From Paractinoplanes rishiriensis (GTDB taxonomy: Bacteria > Actinomycetota > Actinomycetes > Mycobacteriales > Micromonosporaceae), in assembly GCF_016862375.1 (NCBI RefSeq), contig NZ_BOMV01000007.1, positions 558,001 through 622,000 of the forward strand: a stretch of 64,000 nt of DNA, in the 5' to 3' direction. Both the position numbers and the translations under genes were made by a program. The notes under the pieces were generated by a model. That model worked only from the letters and a program-made list of their open reading frames with translations, did not search any database and was not told where the DNA came from. The number at the start of each line of letters is the position of its first letter. Position 1 is the stretch's first letter. This document shows positions 8,660 to 20,594 of this stretch, piece by piece.

Positions 8660-9490
8660 TCAGGCGTGCAGCTCGCCGTCGATCACCACGACAGCGCGGC
8701 CGGTGAGGTGGGTGCGCTCGCCGGCCAGCCGGACCCGGACCAGGCCGCCGCGCGCCGACGCCTGGTATCCGGTCAGCTCGGTGCGGCCACCCAGCCGCGC
8801 CGACCAGAACGGTGCCAGCGCCGTGTGCGCGCTGCCGGTCACCGGGTCCTCCGCGACGCCGGCCGCCATGCCGAAGAAGCGGGAGACGAAGTCGTAGCCG
8901 GCGTCCGGAGCGGCAGCGGCCGCGGTGACCACCACGCCGCGGTGCTCCTCGCGGGCCAGGCCGGCCAGGTCGGGCCGCAGCTCGCGCACCGCCGCCTCGT
9001 CGGCCAGCTCGACCAGCAGGTCGTCGGTGTGGAGGCCGGTGTGGTGCACCGAGACGGGCGGGGCGCCGAGCAGGCCGGCGAGCACGGCCGGCGGCTCCAT
9101 CGGGGCGAGCGGCGCGGTCGGGAAGTCGAGCGTGTGCCAGTCGCTGTCGCCGGCCGTGGCGGTCAGCACACCGCTGCGGGTGGCGAACCGGACCGTGCCC
9201 GCGGTGGCGCCGGTGGCGTGCAGCACGTGCGCGGTGGCCAGCGTTGCGTGCCCGCACAGCGCGACCTCGACGGCCGGGGTGAACCAGCGCAGCGCATCGT
9301 CGGCCTCGGCGCCGGCCGGCAGCGGGTGCAGGAACGCGGTCTCGGAGTGGTTGACCTCGGCGGCCACCAGCTGCATCCAGGCCGGGTCGGGGAAGGCGTC
9401 GCCGTCGAGGACCACCACACCGGCCGGGTTGCCGCCGAACGGCCGGTCGGTGAAGGCGTCGACCACCCGGATGCGCATGGGCCGGATCAT
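8660..9490 (-). CDS. PhzF-family isomerase/epimerase
   Basis: 276 residues from ATG 9490; MRIRVVDAF at ATG 9478 is an alternative start closer to the family N-terminus. The fold signature includes RPFGGNPAGVV, the catalytic Glu in NHSETAFL, FTPAVEVALCGHATLA, and the C-terminal EDPVTGSAHTALAPFW. PhzF-like proteins catalyse cofactor-free diaxial epimerisation or isomerisation; the phenazine enzyme is one member, but no other phenazine gene is here, so the substrate is unknown. It lies 10 bases downstream of the DUF2550 gene on the same strand, at the tail of the ATP synthase region. Confidence 0.88.
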   Translation of the reverse strand: MIRPMRIRVVDAFTDRPFGGNPAGVVVLDGDAFPDPAWMQLVAAEVNHSETAFLHPLPAGAEADDALRWFTPAVEVALCGHATLATAHVLHATGATAGTVRFATRSGVLTATAGDSDWHTLDFPTAPLAPMEPPAVLAGLLGAPPVSVHHTGLHTDDLLVELADEAAVRELRPDLAGLAREEHRGVVVTAAAAAPDAGYDFVSRFFGMAAGVAEDPVTGSAHTALAPFWSARLGGRTELTGYQASARGGLVRVRLAGERTHLTGRAVVVIDGELHA

Positions 9491-9500
9491 GCGGTCGGCG

Positions 9501-9956
9501 TCAGCGCTCGACGGCCCGCGGGCGGGGGGCGAAACTGCCGGGCTGGCCGGGCGGGCCGGCCTCGAGCCAGGAGAGGAAGCCGGTGGCGGTGGCCTCGGCC
9601 ATCGCGATCTCGATCTCGCCGGAGCGGGTGCCGAGGCGCAGGATCACCCACTGCGCCGGCATGATCAACCGTTCCGGGCCGTCCGGGCCGCGCCGCTGCT
9701 CGACGACCAGGCGGCTGCGGTCCAGCACCCGTTTAGGGCGGAAGGCGAGGCTGAACATCCGGTGGAAGCGCAACTCGCCGCCGACGAACTGGCCGATGCC
9801 GGTGGACCAGCCCCGGCCCGGCACCATGGTGCTGACCCGCACCTGCAACCGAATGGCGCCGCCGCCGACCATGAGCAGCCGGCGGCGGAAGAAGATCATG
9901 AAGAGCAGCGCAAAGAACGCGGCGATGCAGATTCCGAAGACTTCCAGAATCTGCAT
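9501..9956 (-). CDS. DUF2550 membrane-anchored protein
   Basis: 151 residues. One N-terminal hydrophobic segment (residues 5-22) followed by FFRRRLL, then a beta-rich soluble domain with GIGQFVGGELRFHRMFSLAFRPKRVL and the terminal MAEATATGFLSWLEAGPP, the recognisable pattern of DUF2550. The family occupies this place downstream of atpC in actinobacteria (Rv1312 in M. tuberculosis). It starts 7 bases after atpC and is presumably co-transcribed with it. Function is not known. Confidence 0.9.
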   Translation of the reverse strand: MQILEVFGICIAAFFALLFMIFFRRRLLMVGGGAIRLQVRVSTMVPGRGWSTGIGQFVGGELRFHRMFSLAFRPKRVLDRSRLVVEQRRGPDGPERLIMPAQWVILRLGTRSGEIEIAMAEATATGFLSWLEAGPPGQPGSFAPRPRAVER

Positions 9957-9963
9957 GTCGGGG

Positions 9964-10245
9964 TCAGTGCGCGTCGGGGCTGGCGGACTCGGCGCTCTCG
10001 GCGAGCACGGTCACGCCGTCCTGGCTGACGGAGAGGAAGCCACCGCTGACGTCCCAGGTCAGCTGCTCGCCACCGGCGAGCTTGACCCGCACCTGGGAGG
10101 GTTCCTTGAGCAGGCCGAGCAGCGGTGCGTGGCCGGGGAGGACACCGATCTCACCCTCGGTGGTGCGCGCGACGAGCATCTCGGCCTCGCCGGACCACAC
10201 TCGCTCCTCGACCGCGACAACCTTCACGGGCAGCTGGTTGGCCAC
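9964..10245 (-). CDS. atpC: F-type ATP synthase subunit epsilon
   Basis: 93 residues from GTG 10245, preceded by AAGGGAG. Central-stalk subunit that couples and inhibits the F1 motor. The beta-sandwich signature GEIGVLPGHAPLLGLL and the VSGGFLSVSQDGVTVLAE strand are present. The short length means the C-terminal two-helix inhibitory domain is largely missing, as in other actinobacterial epsilon subunits. Unusually, it is separated from atpD by an LCP-family gene and terminator-like hairpins, so it probably has its own promoter; none can be assigned firmly, although TAGACT at 10279-10284 (minus sense) is a -10-like hexamer. Confidence 0.93.
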   Translation of the reverse strand: MANQLPVKVVAVEERVWSGEAEMLVARTTEGEIGVLPGHAPLLGLLKEPSQVRVKLAGGEQLTWDVSGGFLSVSQDGVTVLAESAESASPDAH

Positions 10246-10284
10246 GCTGTCTCCCTTGTGCCATTACCGATTGGGTGAAGTCTA

Positions 10285-10332
10285 GACGGCGACGTTCGCC
10301 GTCGTGGTACGGGGTGGCGACCGCCACACCCC
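10285..10332 (-). terminator. Tandem hairpins between the LCP gene and atpC
   Basis: Two stem-loops lie just after the LCP gene. One has 8-bp perfect arms GACGGCGA/TCGCCGTC at 10285-10292 and 10296-10303 with a 3-base loop. The other has arms GTGGC/GCCAC at 10314-10318 and 10323-10327 with a 4-base loop, extendable by GC pairs past one bulge. No long U-tract follows, as is usual for actinobacterial terminators. They could end LCP transcription or act as a partial barrier before atpC. Confidence 0.55.
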
Positions 10333-10346
10333 GGCCGCCAGCCCGC

Positions 10347-11486
10347 TCAGGCGTTGTTGTTGAAGTACTCCGGGTGCTGGAACAGGAACGTGCCGACCGC
10401 GTCGGTGCGGATCGACGAGAAGAACTCGTCGGCGCTGTCCTCGAGGCCCTCGCCCTGGTAGCGGCCGTTGTTGAAGAGCGACGCACCGGGCAGCTTGATC
10501 AGCGTCATGTTCTCGGAACTGATGTCCTTGAGCGCGAATCCCCAGTCGACCACGCTGTGCCCGTTGCCGTCGAAGGTGAGCGCGTTGCCGGCCGCCTTGA
10601 GCACCTTGTCGAGCTTGGTCGGGTTGGTCACCACGTCCTTGCTGAGCGCCTGCTTCGCCATCGCCTTGATGAACTGCTGCTGGTGGCGCTGGCGGTCGTA
10701 GTCGCCCTTGGGCAGGCCGTACCGCTGGCGGACGTAGTCGAGAGCCTGCCAGCCCTCCAGGTGCCGGGTGCCGACCTTGTACTCGGCCTGCGGGCCGTAG
10801 TACGGGTGCTCGCAGCTGTGGTCGGCGCAGCGGGCCAGGCGCGGGCGCGGCTTGCCGTTCGGCTGGAGGTGCTCCGACTTCACGTTCTGGTCGATCTTCA
10901 TGGTCACGCCGCCCATGGCGTCCACGATTTTCTTGAAGCCGCCGAAGTTGATGATCGCACCGGCGTCGAATTTCTGGATGCCGGTGAGCTGCTGGACCGT
11001 CCGGGCCAGCAGGTCGAAGCCCTGGACCGGGTCGTGCTTGCCGTTGCCCACCGCGCTGCCGAAGCCCATCGCAGAGTTGATCTTGCCTCGGGTGCCGCGG
11101 AAGCCGGTCTTGGCGAACGACGGGATGTCGACCACAAGGTCGCGCGGGATGGAGAAGACGTACGCCTGGTCCATCGTCCTGGGTACGTGCACCACGATGA
11201 TCGAGTCGGACAGCGGGGTCTGTTCCTCGCTGCGCGGGTCGACGCCGACCAGCAGGATGTTGAGCGGGCCCTTGATGTCGGAGACCTTGGTGGCCGACGC
11301 CGCGTTGCCGAACAGGTCGGCGTTGTCGACGGCGCCCGCATACCGGGCCATCAGGACCTGGCCGCCGACCAGGGCGCTGCCGCTGAGGACCATGAGGATG
11401 CAGCCGAAGATCGCGCACAGGCGCGCCCACAGGGGCGCGCGACGTTTCGATGACGTTTTCGCCACATCATCCCCAGACATCAACAT
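10347..11486 (-). CDS. LCP (LytR-CpsA-Psr) family cell-wall glycopolymer ligase
   Basis: 379 residues, start ATG 11486 or 11480. A short Lys/Arg-rich cytoplasmic tail, one TM segment (about residues 22-45), then an extracytoplasmic LCP domain. Signature blocks: NILLVGVDPRS, DSIIVVHVPRTMDQAYVFSIPRDLVVDIP, the GGVTMKID strand, and YVRQRYGLPKGDYDRQRHQQQFIKA, which hold the Arg and Asp residues that bind the polyprenyl pyrophosphate. These enzymes attach wall polymers to peptidoglycan. The location is odd: it sits between atpD and atpC in an otherwise conserved operon, with a strong hairpin on either side, so it is probably an insertion transcribed separately. Confidence 0.92.
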   Translation of the reverse strand: MLMSGDDVAKTSSKRRAPLWARLCAIFGCILMVLSGSALVGGQVLMARYAGAVDNADLFGNAASATKVSDIKGPLNILLVGVDPRSEEQTPLSDSIIVVHVPRTMDQAYVFSIPRDLVVDIPSFAKTGFRGTRGKINSAMGFGSAVGNGKHDPVQGFDLLARTVQQLTGIQKFDAGAIINFGGFKKIVDAMGGVTMKIDQNVKSEHLQPNGKPRPRLARCADHSCEHPYYGPQAEYKVGTRHLEGWQALDYVRQRYGLPKGDYDRQRHQQQFIKAMAKQALSKDVVTNPTKLDKVLKAAGNALTFDGNGHSVVDWGFALKDISSENMTLIKLPGASLFNNGRYQGEGLEDSADEFFSSIRTDAVGTFLFQHPEYFNNNA

Positions 11487-11528
11487 CAGACCTCGGACCG
11501 CGCCCCAAGCCTACCTGCAGGAAACGAC

Positions 11529-11562
11529 GGGGCCGCGCCCACCAGGTGGTCGGCGCGGCCCC
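11529..11562 (-). terminator. Terminator-like hairpin downstream of atpD
   Basis: Perfect 11-bp GC arms GGGGCCGCGCC (11529-11539) and GGCGCGGCCCC (11552-11562) with a 12-base loop, 17 bases after the atpD stop on the minus strand. It marks a probable end of the main atp transcript before the inserted LCP gene. Confidence 0.7.
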
Positions 11563-11578
11563 GGAAAACGCCTGGGCG

Positions 11579-13950
<2,372 letters not shown>

Positions 13951-13953
13951 GGC

Positions 13954-15642
<1,689 letters not shown>

Positions 15643-15725
15643 CCTCTGCCTTCTCTGTCTAGCTCGGGACGTCGCCGCCACCGAGGGGCCTACTCGATCC
15701 GCGTCGCCGCGAACCGAGGGAAGAA

Positions 15726-16547
15726 CTATTTCGCGAACGCCTGCTTGGCGGCGTTGAGCCGCCGCAGGATCGTGCCGTCGTAGAGGTCGGACCCGACCCG
15801 GACGCTGGCCCCGCCGATGATCGCGGGGTTCACCTCGATCTGGATCGAGACCGGTCGGTCGTAGATGGTGGCCAGCTTGGCAGCCAGAGCCTGCTCGTCG
15901 GCGTCGGTGAGCGGTCGCGCGACCGTCACGTACGCGACCTGCCGGTCACGTTTTGCGGCGGTCAGCTCGACCAGCCGGGTCAACGAGCCCTCGAAGCCAC
16001 GGCCCCCGAAACCCTCGAGCGCCACCTCGACGAGCCGCACCGTGGCCGGCTGGGACTTGCCCTTCAGCAGATCCTCGACCAGCTTAACGCGGCGGGTGGT
16101 GGGCGCACCGGGGTCACCGAGCGTGACGGCGAGCTGGGGGTTGCCGGAGACGATCTGACCGAACCGGAACAGTTCGTCCTCGACGTCGGCGAGCTTTCCG
16201 CCCTTGTCGGCGGAGCGCAGCACCGCCTCCACGCCGAGCCGCTCGGTCACGTCGAGCAGCTCGGCCGGCGCCGAGAAACGCCCGGCGACCAGCGCGGTGA
16301 GGGTCGACACGGAGGCCTCCGACACCTTGCCGGACAGCAGGCTGCGCAGCAGTTCGGCCCGCTCGGCACCGTCCCGCGAGGGGTCGGTCAGCGCCCGCCG
16401 CAGCCGGGGCTGGGCGCGCAGCAGGGCGGCCACCGACAGGATCTCGTCGGCGACCGTGGCCAGCTGCGCGGCCGTGGCGGTTCCGGTCGAGGCGGCGAGC
16501 TTCTCCACCGCCTCGGCGTAGGCCTGCTGGCTAAGGCTGGACGCCAT
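15726..16547 (-). CDS. atpH: F-type ATP synthase subunit delta
   Basis: 273 residues from ATG 16547. Peripheral-stalk subunit that links the b dimer to the top of F1. Helical N-terminal domain ([14 protein letters not shown]), then the C-terminal block [42 protein letters not shown], typical of the family's end. The length matches the long Streptomyces-type delta. It is not fused to b as it is in mycobacteria. Start and upstream stop share TGATG. Confidence 0.96.
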   Translation of the reverse strand: MASSLSQQAYAEAVEKLAASTGTATAAQLATVADEILSVAALLRAQPRLRRALTDPSRDGAERAELLRSLLSGKVSEASVSTLTALVAGRFSAPAELLDVTERLGVEAVLRSADKGGKLADVEDELFRFGQIVSGNPQLAVTLGDPGAPTTRRVKLVEDLLKGKSQPATVRLVEVALEGFGGRGFEGSLTRLVELTAAKRDRQVAYVTVARPLTDADEQALAAKLATIYDRPVSIQIEVNPAIIGGASVRVGSDLYDGTILRRLNAAKQAFAK

Positions 16548-17095
16548 CAGCGCCGTCCGCTCGTCGTACCGGCCGCGTCCAGCTCGGCGATGAACCGCTC
16601 CACCGTGCCGCGCGACCGGGCCTCGTCGGCCAGGGACTCACCGACGATCTTGCCGGCCAGGTCCACGGCCAGCGTGCCGACCTCGGCCCGCAGCTCGCGG
16701 ACGATGCTCTCGCGCTGGGCGGCGAGCTGGTCCCGGCCGGCCGCGATGATCCGGTCGGACTCCTCCCGGGCCTTGGCCAGGACGTCCTGCCGGATGCCCT
16801 CGGCGTCGGCGCGAGCCTCGTCGCGGATCCGCGCGGCTTCGGTGCGCGCCTCGGCCAGCTGCGCCTTGTACTGCTCGAGCAGCTGGTTGGCCTCGGCCTG
16901 CGCGTCCTCGGCCCGTTTGATGCCGCCCTCGATCGCGTCGACCCGTGCCTTGAACGTCTCCTCCATGCGGGGGAAGACGAACTTCATCAGCACGAAGGCG
17001 ATGACCGCGAAGGCAATCGTGCCGAGCACCAGCTCCTGCCAGAGCGGGATGATCGGGTTGTGCTCGGTCTCGGCCGCCAGATAGGTCTCATACAT
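16547..17095 (-). CDS. atpF: F-type ATP synthase subunit b
   Basis: 182 residues. An N-terminal membrane helix (about residues 18-40), then a long Ala/Glu/Arg-rich coiled coil that forms the peripheral stalk. A TTG at 17101 extends the frame by two codons, but the ribosome site AAGGAGG ends 6 bases before ATG 17095, which I take as the start. Ends in a TGATG junction with atpH. Confidence 0.95.
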   Translation of the reverse strand: MYETYLAAETEHNPIIPLWQELVLGTIAFAVIAFVLMKFVFPRMEETFKARVDAIEGGIKRAEDAQAEANQLLEQYKAQLAEARTEAARIRDEARADAEGIRQDVLAKAREESDRIIAAGRDQLAAQRESIVRELRAEVGTLAVDLAGKIVGESLADEARSRGTVERFIAELDAAGTTSGRR

Positions 17096-17125
17096 GGGCA
17101 ACCTCCTTCGAGGATGGAGGGAGGG

Positions 17126-17398
<273 letters not shown>

Positions 17399-17441
17399 TC
17401 ACGCGGGACGACTACGGGGCGTTACCAAACAGCTGGGACGG

Positions 17442-18233
17442 TCAGTGGCCCTCTTCGGCCAGCGAGCCCTGGATGTAGCTGGCGGTCAGCACGGTGAACA
17501 CATATGCCTGGAGCGCGATGACCGCGAAGTCCAGGAACGTGAGCGCGATCGTCATCACCCACGAGAGCAGGGAGATCGGCGCGAGCAGGGCGTTCGCGTT
17601 GATCATCGCGAAGCCGCCGAGCGTGAAGACCAGCAGCAGCATGTGGCCCGCGAACATGTTCGCGAAGAGCCGGACGGCCAGCGAGAACGGCCGCACGATG
17701 AAGGTCGAGAAGAACTCGATCGGAATGAGGATCGGCTGGATGAACCACGGCGCCGGCAGGATCAGCGTGTGCTTGAAGTAGCCCCAGCCGTGCTTCTTGA
17801 TGCCCAGGTAGATGAACAGCACGTAGCTGCTGATCGCCAGCACGATCGGGAACGCGATGTGCGAGTTCGGCGAGATCTGGGCGCCCGGCACGATGCCCCA
17901 GAAGTTCATCACGAAGATGAAGCAGAAAAGCGTGGCCAGGTACGGGGCGAAGCGCACGCCGTCCTTGCCGAGCATCTCGGTGGCGATGTTGTTGCGCACG
18001 AAGCCGTAGATCGACTCGGCGAGCCACTGCTTCTTGGTCGGAACCAGCTGCGGCTTACGGTAAGCGAACAGGAAGAAGAGAATCACGATCGCGACGGACA
18101 GCCACAGCAGCAGCGTGATCTTGGTGAACCAGACCCCGTGCTCACCCCACGGATAGATGCTGGGCAGGTAGAAGTCCCCTACGCCGGGCGGGAACGGTAC
18201 TTCCGCCGCGAGGAGGCTCGTCTGACCGGTCAC
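17442..18233 (-). CDS. atpB: F-type ATP synthase subunit a
   Basis: 263 residues, five to six membrane helices. It forms the proton half-channels against the c ring. The essential Arg lies in PFSLAVRLFANMFAGH, and the last helix region ALQAYVFTVLTASYIQGSL is typical. Starts 15 bases after atpZ, 76 bases before atpE. Confidence 0.96.
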   Translation of the reverse strand: MTGQTSLLAAEVPFPPGVGDFYLPSIYPWGEHGVWFTKITLLLWLSVAIVILFFLFAYRKPQLVPTKKQWLAESIYGFVRNNIATEMLGKDGVRFAPYLATLFCFIFVMNFWGIVPGAQISPNSHIAFPIVLAISSYVLFIYLGIKKHGWGYFKHTLILPAPWFIQPILIPIEFFSTFIVRPFSLAVRLFANMFAGHMLLLVFTLGGFAMINANALLAPISLLSWVMTIALTFLDFAVIALQAYVFTVLTASYIQGSLAEEGH

Positions 18234-18248
18234 GATAGCCCTTCCAGG

Positions 18249-18482
18249 TCAGGCGCCGAAGCGGCGCGCAATGAGGTAGACCCCGGCGGCCCCGCCGACC
18301 ACCGCGCCGATTCCCATCGCGATGCCCTCGGTGCCGAGCCACTTGTCCACCAGCCAGCCGATCCCACCCCACACGAGCATGCCCCCGATGAGGTAGCTGA
18401 CTGCCGCCATACCGGCCCCGGAATTGAGGGGTGGTGGGGTGTCGTCCTTGCGGGGTTCAGACGGGGGCTGCTGACCGGCCAT
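18249..18482 (-). CDS. atpZ: AtpZ/AtpI-family small membrane protein
   Basis: 77 residues. Pro-rich polar N-terminus, then two hydrophobic helices with the WGGIGWLVDKWLGTEGIAMGIGAVVGGAAG pattern of AtpZ/AtpI proteins (GxxxGxxxDxxxGTxP...GxxxGxxxG). These proteins help assemble the c ring or transport cations (Mg/Ca) for F0. First gene after the 184-base non-coding stretch, so it is the likely first gene of an atp transcript. Confidence 0.85.
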   Translation of the reverse strand: MAGQQPPSEPRKDDTPPPLNSGAGMAAVSYLIGGMLVWGGIGWLVDKWLGTEGIAMGIGAVVGGAAGVYLIARRFGA

Positions 18483-18565
18483 GACGGGCGAACGATATCA
18501 GCCAGCAGGAGGAAGCTACGCAGCGCCCCCCGGACAACGGCCTGTTGTTCGGTCCCGGGGCGCTC

Positions 18566-18579
18566 TCGCCAATTGGCGA
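18566..18579. promoter_or_regulatory. 14-bp perfect palindrome upstream of the atp operon
   Basis: TCGCCAATTGGCGA reads identically on both strands and lies 83 bases upstream of the atpZ start, in the only sizeable gap of the operon (18483-18666). It is a good candidate for a dimeric regulator's operator. Promoter hexamers around it are not convincing to me. Confidence 0.5.
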
Positions 18580-18666
18580 AACAGTACTCCCCTATGGCAA
18601 GTCGAAACCACGACCGCCGCGCGGCTGTCACCGATACGGGCGGGTCAGCGCAGCTGAGCTGGTGAT

Positions 18667-19227
18667 TCATGGATTGTGGCGGCTGGCCAGCCGGGCCAGC
18701 CACCAGGCCTGCACGGCGGTCACCAGCACCGCGCCGATCCCCAGGCCCCAGAACATCGCGTACGCGCCGTCCCAGCCGCTGGACGCGATCGCGAACAGCA
18801 GGAAGACGATCAGTGCGTACTTGATCACATAGACGGCCAGGCCGGCCGGCAGCACCAGGGCCGGGCGCACCACGTCGGCCCAGGCGATGACCAGGGTGGT
18901 GATCGTGACGCCGACCGTTACCACCAGCACGCCGGCCGCCGCGCCGAGAGCCGCCACCGGGCCGCCGAACAGGAAACCGACCGAGCCGCCGCAGAGCACG
19001 AAAGCGAAGCCGACCGCGGTGACGAACGGCAGGTGCTCGATCCGCCAGCGCGGGTCGGCCGGCAGCGGGGCCAGGTCGGGCAGCGGGCGGTCGTCCTCGT
19101 CGTCCTCGTCCCGGCCCAGGATGGTGCGCACGACACCGGCCCGCGGCTGCACGGGCACCACCGGCTGGTCCGGCGCCGGGGGAACGACCGGTTCGGCCTC
19201 CGCGGGCGTCGTGCCGTGTTCGGTCAT
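18667..19227 (-). CDS. Four-TM membrane protein, AtpI-like position (Rv1303-type)
   Basis: 186 residues. Acidic, Pro-rich N-terminus to about residue 60 (EDDEDD), then four hydrophobic segments, the last ending in WWLARLASR. Position directly upstream of the atp genes and membrane content match the AtpI-like gene found there in actinobacteria. It starts inside the glyA stop (ATGA overlap), so it is read with glyA. Confidence 0.75.
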   Translation of the reverse strand: MTEHGTTPAEAEPVVPPAPDQPVVPVQPRAGVVRTILGRDEDDEDDRPLPDLAPLPADPRWRIEHLPFVTAVGFAFVLCGGSVGFLFGGPVAALGAAAGVLVVTVGVTITTLVIAWADVVRPALVLPAGLAVYVIKYALIVFLLFAIASSGWDGAYAMFWGLGIGAVLVTAVQAWWLARLASRHNP

Positions 19228-20513
19228 GCGAACACCTCCTGCCGTTCGTAGGCCGGAAAACCCCGGGCCAGGCCGCGCGCCTGCGCGGCCAGCTCGTGCA
19301 GGGCCTCGGCACCGGACACGCTGTCCGGCCGGGCGCGGACCGCCGCGCCAATCAACTCCGCGATCGTACGCATCTCGCCCTCACGCATCCCCTGGGTGGT
19401 CACCCCCGGGGTACCGATCCGGATGCCGGAGCCCACCGTGGCCCGCTCCGGGTCGTACGGCAGCGCGTACCGGTTCAGCAGGATCTGCGCCTCGGCGCAC
19501 CGGGCCTCGGCGTCGCACCCGGTCACCCCGAGCTCGCGCAGATCGGCCAGCACCAGGTGGGTGTCGGTGCCGCCGGCCACCGGGCGCATCCCCTCGGCCA
19601 CCAGGCCCGCGGTCAGGGCCTGGGCGTTCTTGACGACCTGCCGGGCGTACCCCTGAAATCCCGGCAGGGCCGCCTCCCGCAGGGCGACCGCCTTGCCCGC
19701 CACCGCGTGCATCATCGGACCGGCCTGGCTGAATGGGAAGACCGCCTTGTCGACGCGCTGGGCGAGGTCGGCACGGCACAGGATCATGCCGCCCCGCGGG
19801 CCGCGGAGGATCTTGTGCGTGGTGCAGGTCACGACGTCGGCGTGCGGCACCGGCGACGGGATGGCCCGGCCCGCCACCAGGCCGATGAAGTGCGCCGCGT
19901 CGACCATCAGGTAGGCGCCGGCCTCGTCGGCGATCTCCCGGAACCGGCGGAAGTCGATCAGGCGGGGGTACGCGGTGGAGCCGCAGATGATCAGTTTGGG
20001 CCGGTGCGCCAGGGCCAGGTCGCGGACCTCGTCGTAGTCGATCTCCTCGGTGTCCGCGGCGACCCGGTAGCCGATCGGGTGGAACCACTTACCGCTGAAG
20101 TTGACCCGGCTGCCGTGGGTGAGGTGGCCGCCGTGCGACAGCTCCATGGCCAGCACCACGTCCCCCGGCTCGGCCAGCGCCGCGTACGCGGCCAGGTTGG
20201 CCGACGCGCCGGAGTGCGGCTGGACGTTGGCGTGCTCGGCCCCGAACAGCTCCCGGGCCCGCTCGACCGCCAGTTCCTCGGCCCGGTCCGCCTGCTCGCA
20301 CCCGCGGTAGTAGCGCCGTCCCGGGTAGCCCTCGGCGTACTTGTTGTTCAGCGTGGAGCCGAGCGCGGCCAGCACGGCGGGCGAGGTGAAGTTCTCGCTG
20401 GCGATCAGCTGCAGGCCGTCGCGCTGCCGGTCGAGCTCGTCGAGGAGGACGCGGGCGATCTCCGGATCGTCGCGCTCGAGCGACGCGAAATCCGGCCCCC
20501 AGAAGGTGTCCAC
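19224..20513 (-). CDS. glyA: Serine hydroxymethyltransferase
   Basis: 429 residues. PLP enzyme that interconverts serine and glycine and supplies one-carbon units as methylene-tetrahydrofolate. Signatures: LIASENFTSPAVL, NKYAEGYPGRRYYRGCE, NVQPHSGASAN, and the PLP lysine in TTHKILRGPRGG. The open frame extends to 20669, but GTG 20513 has GGGAGGG just upstream and begins the conserved part, so I use it. Divergent from the SDR gene (81 bases between starts). glyA at the head of the atp region, coupled by ATGA to the AtpI-like gene, is not the M. tuberculosis arrangement. Confidence 0.95.
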   Translation of the reverse strand: MDTFWGPDFASLERDDPEIARVLLDELDRQRDGLQLIASENFTSPAVLAALGSTLNNKYAEGYPGRRYYRGCEQADRAEELAVERARELFGAEHANVQPHSGASANLAAYAALAEPGDVVLAMELSHGGHLTHGSRVNFSGKWFHPIGYRVAADTEEIDYDEVRDLALAHRPKLIICGSTAYPRLIDFRRFREIADEAGAYLMVDAAHFIGLVAGRAIPSPVPHADVVTCTTHKILRGPRGGMILCRADLAQRVDKAVFPFSQAGPMMHAVAGKAVALREAALPGFQGYARQVVKNAQALTAGLVAEGMRPVAGGTDTHLVLADLRELGVTGCDAEARCAEAQILLNRYALPYDPERATVGSGIRIGTPGVTTQGMREGEMRTIAELIGAAVRARPDSVSGAEALHELAAQARGLARGFPAYERQEVFA

Positions 20514-20594
20514 GTGCCCTCCCCCGACCAGGCGACGCTGCCGGATTCGAGCATATTGCTTAAAAGGCCCCTCACGTGGGCACACTCTGCGGTT

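Noticed and set aside
19296..20594. N-terminal extension of the SDR gene to 929 codons
   Set aside because: Antisense to glyA and without domain character; ATG 20595 immediately precedes the dinucleotide-binding motif.
20514..20594. Glycine riboswitch upstream of glyA
   Set aside because: The gap is only 81 bases and lacks the tandem aptamer pattern.
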